Source: Paracoccaceae bacterium
GTDB lineage: Bacteria > Pseudomonadota > Alphaproteobacteria > Rhodobacterales > Rhodobacteraceae
Direction of reading: 5' to 3'
DNA length: 33,705 nt
Assembly: GCA_014623385.1 (NCBI GenBank)
Contig: JACOMT010000004.1
Coordinates: 13,218 to 46,922 of the forward strand
Below, one piece after another: positions 17,607 to 27,732 of the stretch; positions within the stretch are counted from its first letter, which is position 1; the number at the start of each line of letters is the position of its first letter. The notes under the pieces were generated by a model. That model worked only from the letters and a program-made list of their open reading frames with translations. It made no database searches and was not told where the DNA came from. Made by a program: the position numbers and the translations under genes.

Positions 17607-17927
17607 TCAGATTGAATGGTCTATCCAGCTTCGCAATGTGGCCTTGGGGGCTGCGCCTGTGCGGTTCGATACGACCCGACCATCTTTAAAGATAAACAAT
17701 GCCGGAATACCGCGCACGCCCATTGCGGCAGTGGAGTTCGGGTTGCTGTCGACATTGACTTTGGCAATTTTGACCTTGCCTTCGTATTCTGACGAGAGTT
17801 CTTCCAACATTGGCCCGATCTGTTTACACGGACCGCACCACTCTGCCCAGAAATCAACAACAACCGGGATGTCAGAGTTTTTGACCTCGACATCAAAGGT
17901 GGTGTCCGTGACATCAATGATGGACAT
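17607..17927 (-). CDS. trxA: Thioredoxin
   Basis: The 106-aa cytosolic disulfide reductant has the WCGPC active site (C31, C34) in a [15 protein letters not shown] context, the cis-proline in [10 protein letters not shown], and the usual one-domain length. It lies 40 bp downstream of addA on the same strand, at the end of the addBA block and just before a terminator-like hairpin. The pairing of trxA with addA is common in Rhodobacterales and reflects genome organisation rather than shared function. Confidence 0.97.
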   Translation of the reverse strand: MSIIDVTDTTFDVEVKNSDIPVVVDFWAEWCGPCKQIGPMLEELSSEYEGKVKIAKVNVDSNPNSTAAMGVRGIPALFIFKDGRVVSNRTGAAPKATLRSWIDHSI

Positions 17928-17967
17928 GTCCTGTCTCCTGAGAGGATATAAGTCTTAGTGCTGAAAC

Positions 17968-20900
17968 TTAAGAACCCGTCAGGTCGGTGTCAAGGCCGGG
18001 TGCACGGGCCAATGCATCCAGGGCAAGATCGGCGGACAACAACATCAATGTAGCAGTACGTGTCCAAAGAATAGCCAACGCTATTTCTCGACCCGGATAG
18101 ATCTGGGCCAGTGCCGTGTGATAGGCACCCATCTGGCTCAAAATGCCATCTGGTACTTCTGATGCGGTTTTAGGTACGGTTGCGTTGGTTTTGAAATCAA
18201 CCACTGCGACCATGTCCGCCGTCACGATTACGCGATCAGCAATGCCGGTCATTTGGTGCTTGCCAATTCGGGCGGTCATTGTCACCTCAGACAATGTATG
18301 AGGGCCAAAAAGGGGCCCCAATGTGGGCGTGTTGATGATTTTGGTTGCTTCACGCAGGATATCCTCGGCATCCGGTCCGGTATAGTCGCGCAAAATGTAT
18401 GTGGCGGCCGCGCTCCGGTTGGGTACGGGCAGGGTCGGCAATTTTTCCAATAGCCGATGCACGGCTATGCCCCGGTCCATGGCCGTGTCTGCGTCACGTC
18501 CGTTTTTTCCTGCCACCACCTTGGCCCCGCCTAGATCTGATGGTGACAGGGACGTTTCCCTGACCGATGACGGTGGCGGCGAATAGTACATTTCCGCTGG
18601 CATCTGAGGTGTGTCATCGGCTGAGACGTGCCGCCTGACAACAGGCAATCTGGACCACGCGGGGTGTTCGTATCGCAACCCTGTCCCATGGCCAAAGTCA
18701 TGCGGGACCGCCCCGACCGTGTCTAACGCGGCCTGTACCTGTTGATACCAGCTGTCACCGCTCTTGCTCAGCTCACCAGCCGCCGCCACGATCAGCCATT
18801 TTTCCGCTCGTGTTAGCGCAACATAGAGCAGTCTTTGTCGTTCATGCTGCTGCCGTGCGATCTGTGCCTCGTATGCCTCTCGCATCGCGTCTGGCATGTC
18901 ATCCTTCTTGGACATTTTCCAAACCGGTATCCCATCGATATCCAGGATATCGTCTCCGGGTGGATCACGTCTCGGACCCGTGTCGGGCAGAATGATGATT
19001 GGTGCCTCCAGCCCTTTGGCACCATGTACCGTCATCACCCGGATCTGATTGCTCGCCGCGCCTATCTGGCGTTTAATTTCAAGGTCGTCAGACTGCATCC
19101 ACGCGATGAAACCCGTTAAGCTAGGCACGTCTGACCGTTCATAGACCAGTGCTTGGGACAACAATGCGTTTATTCCATCCTCTGCCTCGGGCCCCAAACG
19201 CGCACGTAGCTTTTGCCGTCCACGATGTCGGGTCAGAATACGTTCGATAAGGTCATAAGGCCGCAGGAAATCCGACATGTTCCGCAAATCATCAAGAATG
19301 GCCATCGTGTTTGGGTATAGATCACGTTTTTCGCGCAGGGCAGTCCAAAGATGATCAGCCTTGCGATGATGTGCCAAGCTGAACAGATCCTGCTCAGTCC
19401 AGCCAAAGATCGGTGATTTCAGCGTACAAGCCAGTGACAGGCTGTCTTCGGGTGTGGCTAGAAAGGATATCGTGGCGGCCAAATCCTTGACCGCCAGTTC
19501 CGTACCAGCCTTTAACCGGTCGGCCCCGGCAATCTGCAACCCCCGGGACTTGCACGCGCGAATAATCTCGGCAAAGAGTTTGTTGCGCCGTTGAACAAGG
19601 ATCAGAAAGTCGCCTTCAGACACCGGGCTGCGCGCAAATGTGCCGGGTTCGGCACCTTCAACCGGGACCGGGACTGTCGCTCCGGATTGGATCATATCAT
19701 GGATGTTTCGAGCTACCTGATCGGCCAGAACCACATAGTGATGACGTTCAGACCGCAAGTCGACAGGATCAAACCAATCAGTATCTGCTGCATCATCGGA
19801 TTTCGGCGTTACCGGCCACAGATCGACACGACCCGGCAGATTGGATTTGAACGCCCGATGCTGCCCGTCATCGGTAAATCCCGCCTCGGCTTGTCCGGCA
19901 AAGATATGATCGACGATGCTCAATATTTCCGGGGCTGAGCGAAAGGAAAAATCCAACGTCAGATCCTGCAGATTCTGGCCCGCCTTACGCAGGCGCGTGC
20001 CAAATTCTGCCCGCATCTGGTCAAACGCATCGGGAGCCGCGCCCTGAAAGGAGTAGATCGACTGTTTCTTGTCACCCACGACAAAAATGGTCCGCTGAAT
20101 ATCCCCTCGCGCACTTTCCTGCCTGGTGAATTCTTGGGACAGTTTTTCAATGACATTCCATTGGTCGGGCGAGGTATCCTGGGCCTCGTCCACCAGGATA
20201 TGATCGATACCGCCATCTAGACGATAAAGCACCCAAGAGGCCACCGTTTGATCATTAAGCAGCTTGCGTGCCTTTTGGGTTAGATCGTCGAAATCCAACC
20301 AACCACGTTGCTGCTTTCGTTCAGCATAGATAGCTAGAAAGCGTTGGGCAAATGCATGCAGGGCATCTGATTTTTCCATCGCATCCATCGCGATTCGTTG
20401 GCTGCGCGCGGTTTCAACCCGGTCCATCAATGCGTTCAGTTCTGCCATGTCCTCCGCCATGGTGCCGTTTCTTAGAATCCTGGTTGGCAGCACGTCGATT
20501 TTGGCGGTGAACCGGGCCTTGGCCCCACTACCAGTTAACAAAACAGTCTCAAGCCCGATCAATCCGGTCAGTGTAGGGTCGGTCACCCGCGCCAGCCTAT
20601 CCGCGTTTTTTACATCGGTCGGCGATCCGTTTCGCATTTTGCTGACACAACGGTCGAGCAGAGCAAAGGTAGATGGCGTGAACACATCGGCGCAGATATC
20701 GTCAATTGCCCGGCCCGGATTGGCCCCAAACAGCCGCGCAAAATCGGTCCGGTTTCGGGGTATTTGGAATTTGGTGGACCCCTGTTTGACGGCGGCCAGC
20801 AATGCTTCTACATCCCTTTGATTGGACAGGTATTTTGCCACCCCGTCAATCAACGGCCGGTCCGTGCCGTCCGCCATTTCGTCCAAAATTTCGGCACCCA

Positions 20901-21366
20901 AAAGATCGCTCGCCCGCTCCGCCATTTCCGCGAATTTCGGGCTAACCCCAGCCTCAAGCGGGAACCGCCGCAGCAAGGCGGCGCAAAACGAATGGATGGT
21001 CTGAATCTTCAAACCGCCCGGTGTTTCAATGGCTCGTGCGAACAAGGTGCGAGCCCGTGCCAGAATATCCTGTGTTAGACCCTGATCCTCGCCCAGTTTC
21101 AACAGGGCGTCGGCCAATTTGTCGTCCGGCAGCATCGCCCATTCGCCCAGGCGTTGGAACAAACGGTTCTGCATTTCGCTGGCCGCTGCTTTGGTATAGG
21201 TCAGGCACAAAATTCTCTGCGGGTTTGTCCCCCGCAGCAACAGACGGGCAACCCGGTCCGTCAGGACGCGGGTTTTGCCCGAACCCGCATTGGCCGCTAA
21301 CCAGGTCGACGCCAGCGGAGTTGCGGCGCGGACCTGCATCTCGGTCGCGGCATCGCGCCGGATCAT
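17968..21366 (-). CDS. addA: Double-strand break repair helicase AddA
   Basis: The 1132-aa UvrD-family helicase-nuclease resects double-strand breaks together with AddB. Walker A NAGSGKT (26-32) lies in the N-terminal RecA-like domain. Walker B/motif II DEAQDTSPDQW and further helicase motifs (VVGDKKQSIYSFQGA, MTVHGAKGLEAP, LLYVALTRAEKW) follow in order. The C-terminal RecB-like nuclease domain has the VVDFKTN metal-binding motif. It appears intact and overlaps the addB stop by 4 bp. Because addB carries a frameshift, AddA may lack its partner in this strain. Confidence 0.95.
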   Translation of the reverse strand: MIRRDAATEMQVRAATPLASTWLAANAGSGKTRVLTDRVARLLLRGTNPQRILCLTYTKAAASEMQNRLFQRLGEWAMLPDDKLADALLKLGEDQGLTQDILARARTLFARAIETPGGLKIQTIHSFCAALLRRFPLEAGVSPKFAEMAERASDLLGAEILDEMADGTDRPLIDGVAKYLSNQRDVEALLAAVKQGSTKFQIPRNRTDFARLFGANPGRAIDDICADVFTPSTFALLDRCVSKMRNGSPTDVKNADRLARVTDPTLTGLIGLETVLLTGSGAKARFTAKIDVLPTRILRNGTMAEDMAELNALMDRVETARSQRIAMDAMEKSDALHAFAQRFLAIYAERKQQRGWLDFDDLTQKARKLLNDQTVASWVLYRLDGGIDHILVDEAQDTSPDQWNVIEKLSQEFTRQESARGDIQRTIFVVGDKKQSIYSFQGAAPDAFDQMRAEFGTRLRKAGQNLQDLTLDFSFRSAPEILSIVDHIFAGQAEAGFTDDGQHRAFKSNLPGRVDLWPVTPKSDDAADTDWFDPVDLRSERHHYVVLADQVARNIHDMIQSGATVPVPVEGAEPGTFARSPVSEGDFLILVQRRNKLFAEIIRACKSRGLQIAGADRLKAGTELAVKDLAATISFLATPEDSLSLACTLKSPIFGWTEQDLFSLAHHRKADHLWTALREKRDLYPNTMAILDDLRNMSDFLRPYDLIERILTRHRGRQKLRARLGPEAEDGINALLSQALVYERSDVPSLTGFIAWMQSDDLEIKRQIGAASNQIRVMTVHGAKGLEAPIIILPDTGPRRDPPGDDILDIDGIPVWKMSKKDDMPDAMREAYEAQIARQQHERQRLLYVALTRAEKWLIVAAAGELSKSGDSWYQQVQAALDTVGAVPHDFGHGTGLRYEHPAWSRLPVVRRHVSADDTPQMPAEMYYSPPPSSVRETSLSPSDLGGAKVVAGKNGRDADTAMDRGIAVHRLLEKLPTLPVPNRSAAATYILRDYTGPDAEDILREATKIINTPTLGPLFGPHTLSEVTMTARIGKHQMTGIADRVIVTADMVAVVDFKTNATVPKTASEVPDGILSQMGAYHTALAQIYPGREIALAILWTRTATLMLLSADLALDALARAPGLDTDLTGS

Positions 21367-24276
21367 AACAGATATTCAGGAGAAGGTCTGGTCGCACGAT
21401 CCCATTCACCGTAGCGGGCCAGATGATCATAGTCGCCCGCATCCGTTTCCTTTTGCGGCATGCGACGCGACGTGAACCCCTGGTCCGCCGACAGATAGGC
21501 GGTCAGCAACCTGCGGAACTCCTGTATAGTTTGGTCTGGTGAAACCTTGTCCAGAGGTGCCGACACGTTTTTCTGCGCGACCAGGCCGATGAATACGGCC
21601 TCGACCACCGAATTTTGCGAAAGGCCGGTAAAGGCACCCTGCGTGACCATCGCTGTTTCCAACAAAAGCTGTTTGTCAAACAGTATTTGTTCCTTGGCAG
21701 TAGGCGGGTTGCCGGCTTTGTAATCGTAAATCCGGACGTGGCCCCCAGGGTCCAGATCGATCCGGTCCGCCCGAGCGGTCAGCGTGATACCCATATCGGC
21801 CATAACCAATTTGCCCTTGGCCTCTAACACCGCCGGGTGGCCCTTGGCACGGCGCAAACGCTCCTCGACCATAAACCAATGGGCAAATTTACGAACCTGG
21901 GCCAGCCACATACGTTGCGCGGTGGGCCAGGGCACCTCGGTCTCGATGATCGCTTTGGCGGTTCGGACCAGATCGGCGGCGGTAGAATCATCATCAACTG
22001 ACCGCAGAAAGCTTTCCAGGATAGCGTGCAGAATGATCCCCCGGTCCAGTGCATCGGGTTCCTTTCCCAACGGGTCCAGCGGGCGCAGGCGTAGGATATG
22101 TTTTGCATAGATCGCATATGGATCACGGATTAGGTGTTTGATTTCGGTCACCCGAAAGGAGCGGGGCCGGGCCGCAACAGGCGGGCGCGGCGCGGGTCGG
22201 GGGGCTGGGGCTGTGCGTGCCCCATCATCCAATCGGGTTGCCCACTGGGCCCATTTATCTCCCCGTTTACGCATATGCTCCAACACTTGCGGTCCACCGA
22301 TCATGTCGAGTCCCGATAAGAGGCTGGTCAACCGGTTCAGCCAGCGAGACGGCACCGTATCCGCATCATCACTGCGCCTGGCGCGGGTCAACCAGACCTC
22401 TGCGGCACCGATGGCCTGTTGAAAATCATGGGCTGACAAACCGATCCGGCGTTCGGGCATCAACAGCCCGGCCTGAAGTCGCAAGGTGCGGTTTAGCCAA
22501 GGGTCGGGCCAGGCCGATTCAGGCCATGTCCCGTCGTTCAGTGCGGCCAATATCACCAGATCAGCACCTTGAACCCGCGCCTCCATCGTGCCCCAGATCA
22601 TGATGTTAGGATGTGGGGCGTCGCGGTCCCGCACTGCTTCTTTCGACAAAAGGTTATCCAGAAGGCTGATAAAATCGCGGGCGGTGATCACGCCGCCATA
22701 TGGTGCCTCTGCCATCAGGCCGGTGATGACGGACCGCGCTTTTCGCCCTGCATTGTGGGCCCACAGCTCGTCAGGGCTTCCGTTTGCGAAACCGGATGCC
22801 ACAGCCTCGGCCAGCACTGTCAGTTTGGCAACCCAAATGCGCAACGGTTGTTCTGGCCGATAAACCGGGGTCAACAGAACATCGCTGACCCAACGGGCCC
22901 ATTCGGCGGCTCCGTCCAGATCGCAGCCCTTCGCCCACCGGGTCAGGGTGTTCCCATCAGGGAAGGGGGGGCCGTGACATCGCAGATAGAGTTCCAGCTC
23001 TTGCGTCATCAGGGCATGTCTTCCGCGATCAGCACCGCGCGCGCAAAGCGGGTGTTTGAGGATGGCCAGCAACCGGTCCGGGGATAACGGTTTTGCAAAA
23101 ATGTCAGCCACATGGCGCAACAGCCGCCCAGGTGGCGACAAATGCAATGGCATGCCCGCGCTGTCATCGGGCAGAATGCCCCAGCGGTCCAGCGCCGCAG
23201 TCACCTGTCTTGTCAATTGCCGGTCAGGCGTGATCACGGCGGCGCGTTGCCCGATTTCCACCGCCTGGCGCAGGCGCAGCGCGATTGCTACCGCTTCGGC
23301 CCGGGCATTTTCAGTTTCCACCAGGGTCACGTTTTCAAAGGCCTTATCCAGATCGGTCAGGCGCGGCCCCTCATCCCGCCAACTGTTTGTGACGGGCGCA
23401 GGGCGCAGGGCGAGTGACACCACCTTGTTCCGGGCCGGGGCAGGTGCGCGCAAGTCGGACCATATGCGCACCCTACCCGGTTCGATATCGCATGCGGTCA
23501 ACACCTTGTGGAACCGGAACTGTGGATGATCTTCTGACACCAGCGCGTCCCGCATACTGTGCCAGACCGCGTCCGGAAGATCCGTGTCAAACCCTGGCAG
23601 GATCAGTGCGCCTTGCGGTAATTGGGCCACAGCTGTCATAAGCATCAGGGTCGTACCGCGTGACCCGGTCGACCCCGCCACGATCACCGGGTGGTCGGGC
23701 GGCGTCGCTTTCCAGAAGTCGATCTGGGCGGCCACAACGGCACGGCGGTGCGCCTCGACATCCAGTTCGCGACTGTCTTTACCGATAAACTGGCGCACGA
23801 TTTGCATAAAGCTCAGCGACCGCTGCCAATGACCGGACATATCGGTAACGTCCAGCTGATCCAAAACGGATAGATCGACACCTTCTCCATGCATTTCATT
23901 GATCAATTCGGCCAAGCTGTCTGCCAGATCAAAGGCGGCCGATTGGGCGGCAAGATTGGGCTGGGTTTTGATCAGGCGGTTGACCAGCTGCACCAGTTCC
24001 AGTCGACGACGTAGCGGCGGGATTTGGGGCGGGATCATATGCGTCAATATCGGTGACCAGCGAAATCCGTGGTAGAAATCCGGCTGGCCCGTTTTCAAAG
24101 ATCTTGCGGATACGCCGCGCCATCCGGCGGGTGTTCACGATAAGTTCGACATGGGCCATTGCTTCGGGTGGTTGATTGCACAGCCGCGTGCGCAGGCCAT
24201 CGACCAGGGCGGCGGGGAAATCAACGCCCGGTGCCGAGGCAAAGATGCGCCTGCGATCACCAGGTTCAAACATCAT
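21363..24276 (-). pseudogene. addB: Double-strand break repair protein AddB, single frameshift
   Basis: AddB is the partner of AddA, with an inactivated helicase domain and its own nuclease domain. The first ~80 codons from ATG 24276 (MMFEPGDRRRIFA..., NTRRMARRIRKIFENG, FLPRISLVTDIDAYDP) lie in one frame. The remaining ~890 (IPPLRRRLELVQLV, VAGSTGSRGTT, and nuclease motif IYDYKAG near the end) lie in the +1 frame. Removing one C from the runs at 24031-24033 or 24026-24029 joins them as DAYDPPQIPPLRRRLEL and gives 970 aa, the usual length. The downstream frame shows no other lesion. It could be a recent mutation or a sequencing error. The start overlaps murU by 11 bp. Confidence 0.85.
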
Positions 24277-24961
24277 AATCCGATAGAAGCCTTTCTGCTT
24301 CGGCAATGCCGTCCGGGTGACCCACATTGCACCATTTGCCTGGGTAGAGCAAGCCGAAACACCTACCCTCGGCAATCAACAGATCCCAGACTTTGTTCAA
24401 AGAAAAAATGCGTGCGGCAATCCGGTCCAGTACCTCGGTCCGGATGATCTGAACACCGCCATAGACATAGCCCGGGCCACGCGCGATCCGGCCTGCCACG
24501 TCCAGTGAAAAATCCCCGGGTCCGTCATGGGCCAGGGCATCGGCAATGGGTACACAGATCAACAAGGCATCCATTTTGTCCCCACACCAAGCTTGGCCCA
24601 GCAATGTTAGGGGATTAGGCCCGGCCCAGATTGTATCTGTGTTCATGGTAAACACAGGGCTTTCACCCAGCAGGGTCCGCGCGGCTCGCAACCCGCCGCC
24701 CGTGCCCAGGATGTCGGGCGTTTCATGCGATATGGCTACGCCCAACGGTTCCAGATAGCTTTCCAGTTGCTCGGGCAGATAGTGCAGGTTGGCCAACCGT
24801 GTCGCGATCCCAGCCCCATCCACCAGGGCCAGTGCATGATCGATCAGTGGCCTGTCGGCCACTGGGACCAGGGGTTTGGGTGTAGTTCGGGTCAGCTTAC
24901 CCATCCGCGTGCCAAAACCGGCGGCGAACAGCATTACGGCGTTGGGGAGATTGGTCGGCAT
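24266..24961 (-). CDS. murU: Nucleotidyltransferase, MurU type (MurNAc-1-phosphate uridylyltransferase)
   Basis: The 231-aa sugar-phosphate nucleotidyltransferase has the LFAAGFGTRMGKLT nucleotide-binding motif (about residues 11-24) followed by PKPLVPVADRPLIDHAL. In Pseudomonas, MurU makes UDP-MurNAc from MurNAc-1-phosphate in peptidoglycan recycling. Assignment rests on length and on the adjacent amgK, which would supply the sugar phosphate. Specificity for UTP or MurNAc-P cannot be read from the sequence. It overlaps the end of amgK by 28 bp and the start of addB by 11 bp. Confidence 0.85.
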   Translation of the reverse strand: MPTNLPNAVMLFAAGFGTRMGKLTRTTPKPLVPVADRPLIDHALALVDGAGIATRLANLHYLPEQLESYLEPLGVAISHETPDILGTGGGLRAARTLLGESPVFTMNTDTIWAGPNPLTLLGQAWCGDKMDALLICVPIADALAHDGPGDFSLDVAGRIARGPGYVYGGVQIIRTEVLDRIAARIFSLNKVWDLLIAEGRCFGLLYPGKWCNVGHPDGIAEAERLLSDYDV

Positions 24962-25956
24962 GCCGCCCTGATCCTATCCAGAACATCCGGGGTTGGCGTG
25001 GGCAAATCCGACAATATGCTGCCTGACAGCTCCACTGCTATGGGATGTCGCAGATTGCGCAACAAGTAATTCCAAACCCGGGGGATCAAATCAATGTAAC
25101 CAAGTTTTCCATAGTCGGTAGCTAGCCGTGCAAAGACACCCAGAATACGCAGGCTGCGCTGGACCCCCAACAGGGCATAATCGCGGACAAAGCTCTCGGC
25201 TGCATATCCGGCAAGATTCATGAAATGGGAAATCATCTTTGTTTCGATCTCCTTTGGAACGTCGCGTCGGGCGTCTTGCAATAGAGATACCAGGTCATAG
25301 GCGGGATGCCCGATCATGGCGTCCTGAAAATCCAGTAATCCAACGCGTGCGGGACCCTCGCGCTCGGACAGCCAGATCAGATTTTCTGAATGGTAGTCCC
25401 GCTGGATCAGAACAGGCTTGGTGTCCTGTGTGAGCGCGAGCAGAGGCTCAAATGCGGTGACAAAGCCGTCGCGCCCATCGGCGGAACCGGCCACTGCAAC
25501 CCGGTACTTGTCATAGGCCAGGGCGGCCAGATCGGTCATCACAGGTGGCGAATAAAGGGCCAGAGGCAGGGCCGGGTGGCGATGCAGTTGCACCAGAGCG
25601 TCGGTCGCCGCAGTGTACAGGGGCATCTGGAAATCGGGATTCTGCGCCATCAGTCGTACAAATAACGCATCGCCCAGATCCTCCAGTAACAAAAACCCGT
25701 CATCCAATGCTTCGGCCAGAATTCTGGGTGGGCTGAGACCGGTGGCCTGAAGATACCGTGCTACAACGACAAAGGGACGGACATCCTCGCCCAGGGCGGG
25801 GTCGGCATCCATCAGCACGGCGGTTTCACCGGTTTCAGTCCATGTCAGGCGATCATATTTTCGGTTGGACGCGTCCCCGGCCAGTGGGCACCGATGGGCG
25901 GTCTCCCATCCGGCACGGTCAATAAAGGCACGCGACAAGTTGCGGCGCCCGGTCAT
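24934..25956 (-). CDS. amgK: Anomeric MurNAc/GlcNAc kinase AmgK-like phosphotransferase
   Basis: The 340-aa protein has an aminoglycoside-phosphotransferase (protein-kinase-like) fold. The catalytic loop is IQRDYHSENLIW and the metal motif is LLDFQDAMIGHPAYDL; the N-lobe contains ASNRKYDRL and VLMDADPALGED. With murU downstream it fits the AmgK-MurU recycling route, which phosphorylates MurNAc at the anomeric position. The ATG at 25956 overlaps the tsaE stop by 4 bp (ATGA) and is preferred to the GTG two codons upstream. A broader sugar or aminoglycoside kinase is the alternative. Confidence 0.87.
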   Translation of the reverse strand: MTGRRNLSRAFIDRAGWETAHRCPLAGDASNRKYDRLTWTETGETAVLMDADPALGEDVRPFVVVARYLQATGLSPPRILAEALDDGFLLLEDLGDALFVRLMAQNPDFQMPLYTAATDALVQLHRHPALPLALYSPPVMTDLAALAYDKYRVAVAGSADGRDGFVTAFEPLLALTQDTKPVLIQRDYHSENLIWLSEREGPARVGLLDFQDAMIGHPAYDLVSLLQDARRDVPKEIETKMISHFMNLAGYAAESFVRDYALLGVQRSLRILGVFARLATDYGKLGYIDLIPRVWNYLLRNLRHPIAVELSGSILSDLPTPTPDVLDRIRAACRPISPTP

Positions 25957-26435
25957 GTGCACACTCCGTCCAATAGCGCAGCCCAGCGCGCCGCCGGTCC
26001 GGTTATGGTGATCTCGCGGCAGTCCGTTGCGTCGCCGATGATGTTAAATTCCAGCCAAAGGGCGTGTTGCGGTGCGATGGGACCCAGCCGGTCGGGCCAT
26101 TCAATCAGACAAATGACAGTTTCAAAAGCGTCCCAGATACCCAGTTCCAATAACTCGTCCGAGACGGTCAATCGATACAGATCGGCATGCCATATTTCAC
26201 CTAGGCGGGTGTTATAGATTTGGACCAACGTAAAAGTCGGCGACGGGACAGCCTCGGGAACAGTTTGGACCGATTGGATCAAGGCGCGGGCAAAATGGCT
26301 CTTTCCTGCACTGATAGGCCCGTCCAGCATCAGGCAATCGCCCGGGCGCAGGCCGGTGGCCATCCGTTGTGCCAGCACTGCCGTGTCTTCCGGGCTGTTC
26401 GACCACAACATTTTGGAAAATCTCATATCTGTCAT
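25953..26435 (-). CDS. tsaE: tRNA t6A biosynthesis ATPase TsaE
   Basis: The 160-aa P-loop ATPase is part of the TsaB-TsaD-TsaE complex that makes N6-threonylcarbamoyladenosine at tRNA position 37. The Walker A reads GPISAGKS (39-46), whereas most TsaE proteins have GDLGAGKT; the lysine and following hydroxyl residue are kept. The downstream SPTFTLVQIY and IWHADLYRL (family PTFxLVxxY and HxDxYRL) are present, and EWPDRLG matches the EWxE(R/K) region. It heads the long leftward run tsaE-amgK-murU-addB-addA-trxA. Confidence 0.92.
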   Translation of the reverse strand: MTDMRFSKMLWSNSPEDTAVLAQRMATGLRPGDCLMLDGPISAGKSHFARALIQSVQTVPEAVPSPTFTLVQIYNTRLGEIWHADLYRLTVSDELLELGIWDAFETVICLIEWPDRLGPIAPQHALWLEFNIIGDATDCREITITGPAARWAALLDGVCT

Positions 26436-26770
26436 GCCACATTACATACCGATTCGCACCATATGACCACAAGCCGCATGGTCGCGTGCGTTTTGCCCAT
26501 CCTTCGGCCAAGGTGGTCACTTTGCAGGTGATGGGTTTGAGTGGGACTCATGAACTTCATATATAAAAATGTATAAGAGAAAATTTATTTATTGCATGTC
26601 GTGTTTTTCACTCATCCGCACATACCTACCCTTGGGGTTTTTACCCTCCGTGAGTTTCTTTTAATTTTCCTCACAGTTATACCATCTTGAAAAGCTGGAG
26701 CGAGAAAGGAAAAACCGATAGGAAACGTTCTGACAAAACTGGTTCACCGCTGCCAATTATGCCTGGTAAT
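26436..26770. other. Intergenic region upstream of tsaE, no gene seen
   Basis: The stretch between tsaE and the IS remnant has no recognisable coding signal. An AT-rich part at about 26550-26700 could hold the tsaE promoter, but I see no clear -35/-10 pair. Its composition differs from the GC-rich genes on the left. Confidence 0.5.
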
Positions 26771-26788
26771 GGATTTGTTGTACAAACC
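26771..26788 (+). repeat. Left terminal inverted repeat of IS remnant
   Basis: GGATTTGTTGTACAAACC. It pairs with the inverted copy ending at 27512. Confidence 0.75.
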
Positions 26789-26835
26789 GGGTGATGGCCG
26801 GAGGTTCCCCTTTTCCGGCCCTTTCCCGGACGGAG

Positions 26836-27449
26836 TTATGCCAGCACCTCTGTGAAGGGTAGGCCAACAAGGGCGGTGTAGAGGTTAAAAACGGCGATGT
26901 GGAACCGGATTTCGTGCTGCGGACCCTGCCAGTCCAGGTTCCGCGACATGAGGCTTTGCCTCGACAGTTTTTGCAGTGGCATCATGGCATTTGCGGGTGT
27001 CTTGGGCTTCATCTGCGGCCCCGTCTGCGGTCACTGACCCGATGTCATGACCCCGCAGGAATCCAGTCGGGCTCTGGCAGCATGGGCGCATCACCAATCT
27101 TCGACAGCCCGGACCGCCAGCGTATCCCTGTCAATCCCGATGTTGTAACCTGTTACCGTATACGGTGTTTTGGGCCGCCATGCCTGCGCGTGCTCCATTC
27201 GCCTTCACCCACGGCCTGGATCCCGGTGTTATCAATTGATGCGTCGGTTCGGGCCGGTTCCGTCGCGATATAGGCAGGCTCACACCGGGTGTATGCCGAC
27301 AGCGGTACTGAACCGTTATTGTCGCCCGCGTTTGCCACCCGGATCATCCCGGGGTCAAACCGGATCGATAACGCTCCGCGCCGCTTCGGGCTGTCATTGC
27401 AGGGCGGCCAGTTCGTGGTTTTGTACGTTGTAGTTGATCAACGGCTCAT
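26836..27449 (-). pseudogene. IS5-family transposase remnant
   Basis: From ATG 27449 the frame reads MSR-stop, then YKTTNWPPCNDSPKRRGALS and IRFDPGM, like the N-terminus of IS5 transposases (YxTTNWPAYNEALKRRGSLT). After a deletion comes DNTGIQAVGEGEWSTRRHGG (first catalytic Asp). A frame change follows, then APMLPE and, in another frame, DIGSVTADGA with DTRKCHDA (second Asp). The region with the catalytic Glu is missing. The C-terminus IAVFNLYTALVGLPFTEVLA ends at TAA 26838-26836. About 205 codons remain of roughly 280-330. It is non-functional. Confidence 0.82.
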
Positions 27450-27493
27450 GCCTCCCCGCTACTGTGCTGGGTTCAAACAGTGAGGCCCTCACA

Positions 27494-27512
27494 GCATTTG
27501 CACAACAAAGCC
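27494..27512 (-). repeat. Right terminal inverted repeat of IS remnant
   Basis: The minus strand reads GGCTTTGTTGTGCAAATGC. It lies 45 bp upstream of the transposase start codon. Confidence 0.75.
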
Positions 27513-27732
27513 CATGGCATTGGCCTACCGGAAATACAGCAGGGATTCGTACCGGCACAAGATGAAGCACTTATAAACAATTGCGGAGTGTGGGTTGGGG
27601 AATTAATAAAACCTTGAAAGTCTAGGAAAAATAACTCACACCGAACATGATCCAAATCCAATTTCTGAATCACGGTACTAAATAGCATCAATAGGTTAAG
27701 GGTTCATCAACGAACGTCTGGATTTATATCGG

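Larger units (their letters stand above)
26771..27512. mobile_element. Degraded IS5-family insertion sequence
   Basis: A 742-bp relic is bounded by imperfect inverted ends, GGATTTGTTGTACAAA at 26771-26786 and the reverse complement of GGCTTTGTTGTGCAAA at 27497-27512 (13 of 16 match). It contains a transposase on the minus strand with multiple lesions and internal deletions. These ends and the transposase sequence resemble the roughly 1-kb IS5-type elements common in Rhodobacterales. No clear target duplication remains. It lies between tsaE and regB and interrupts no recognisable gene. Confidence 0.82.
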
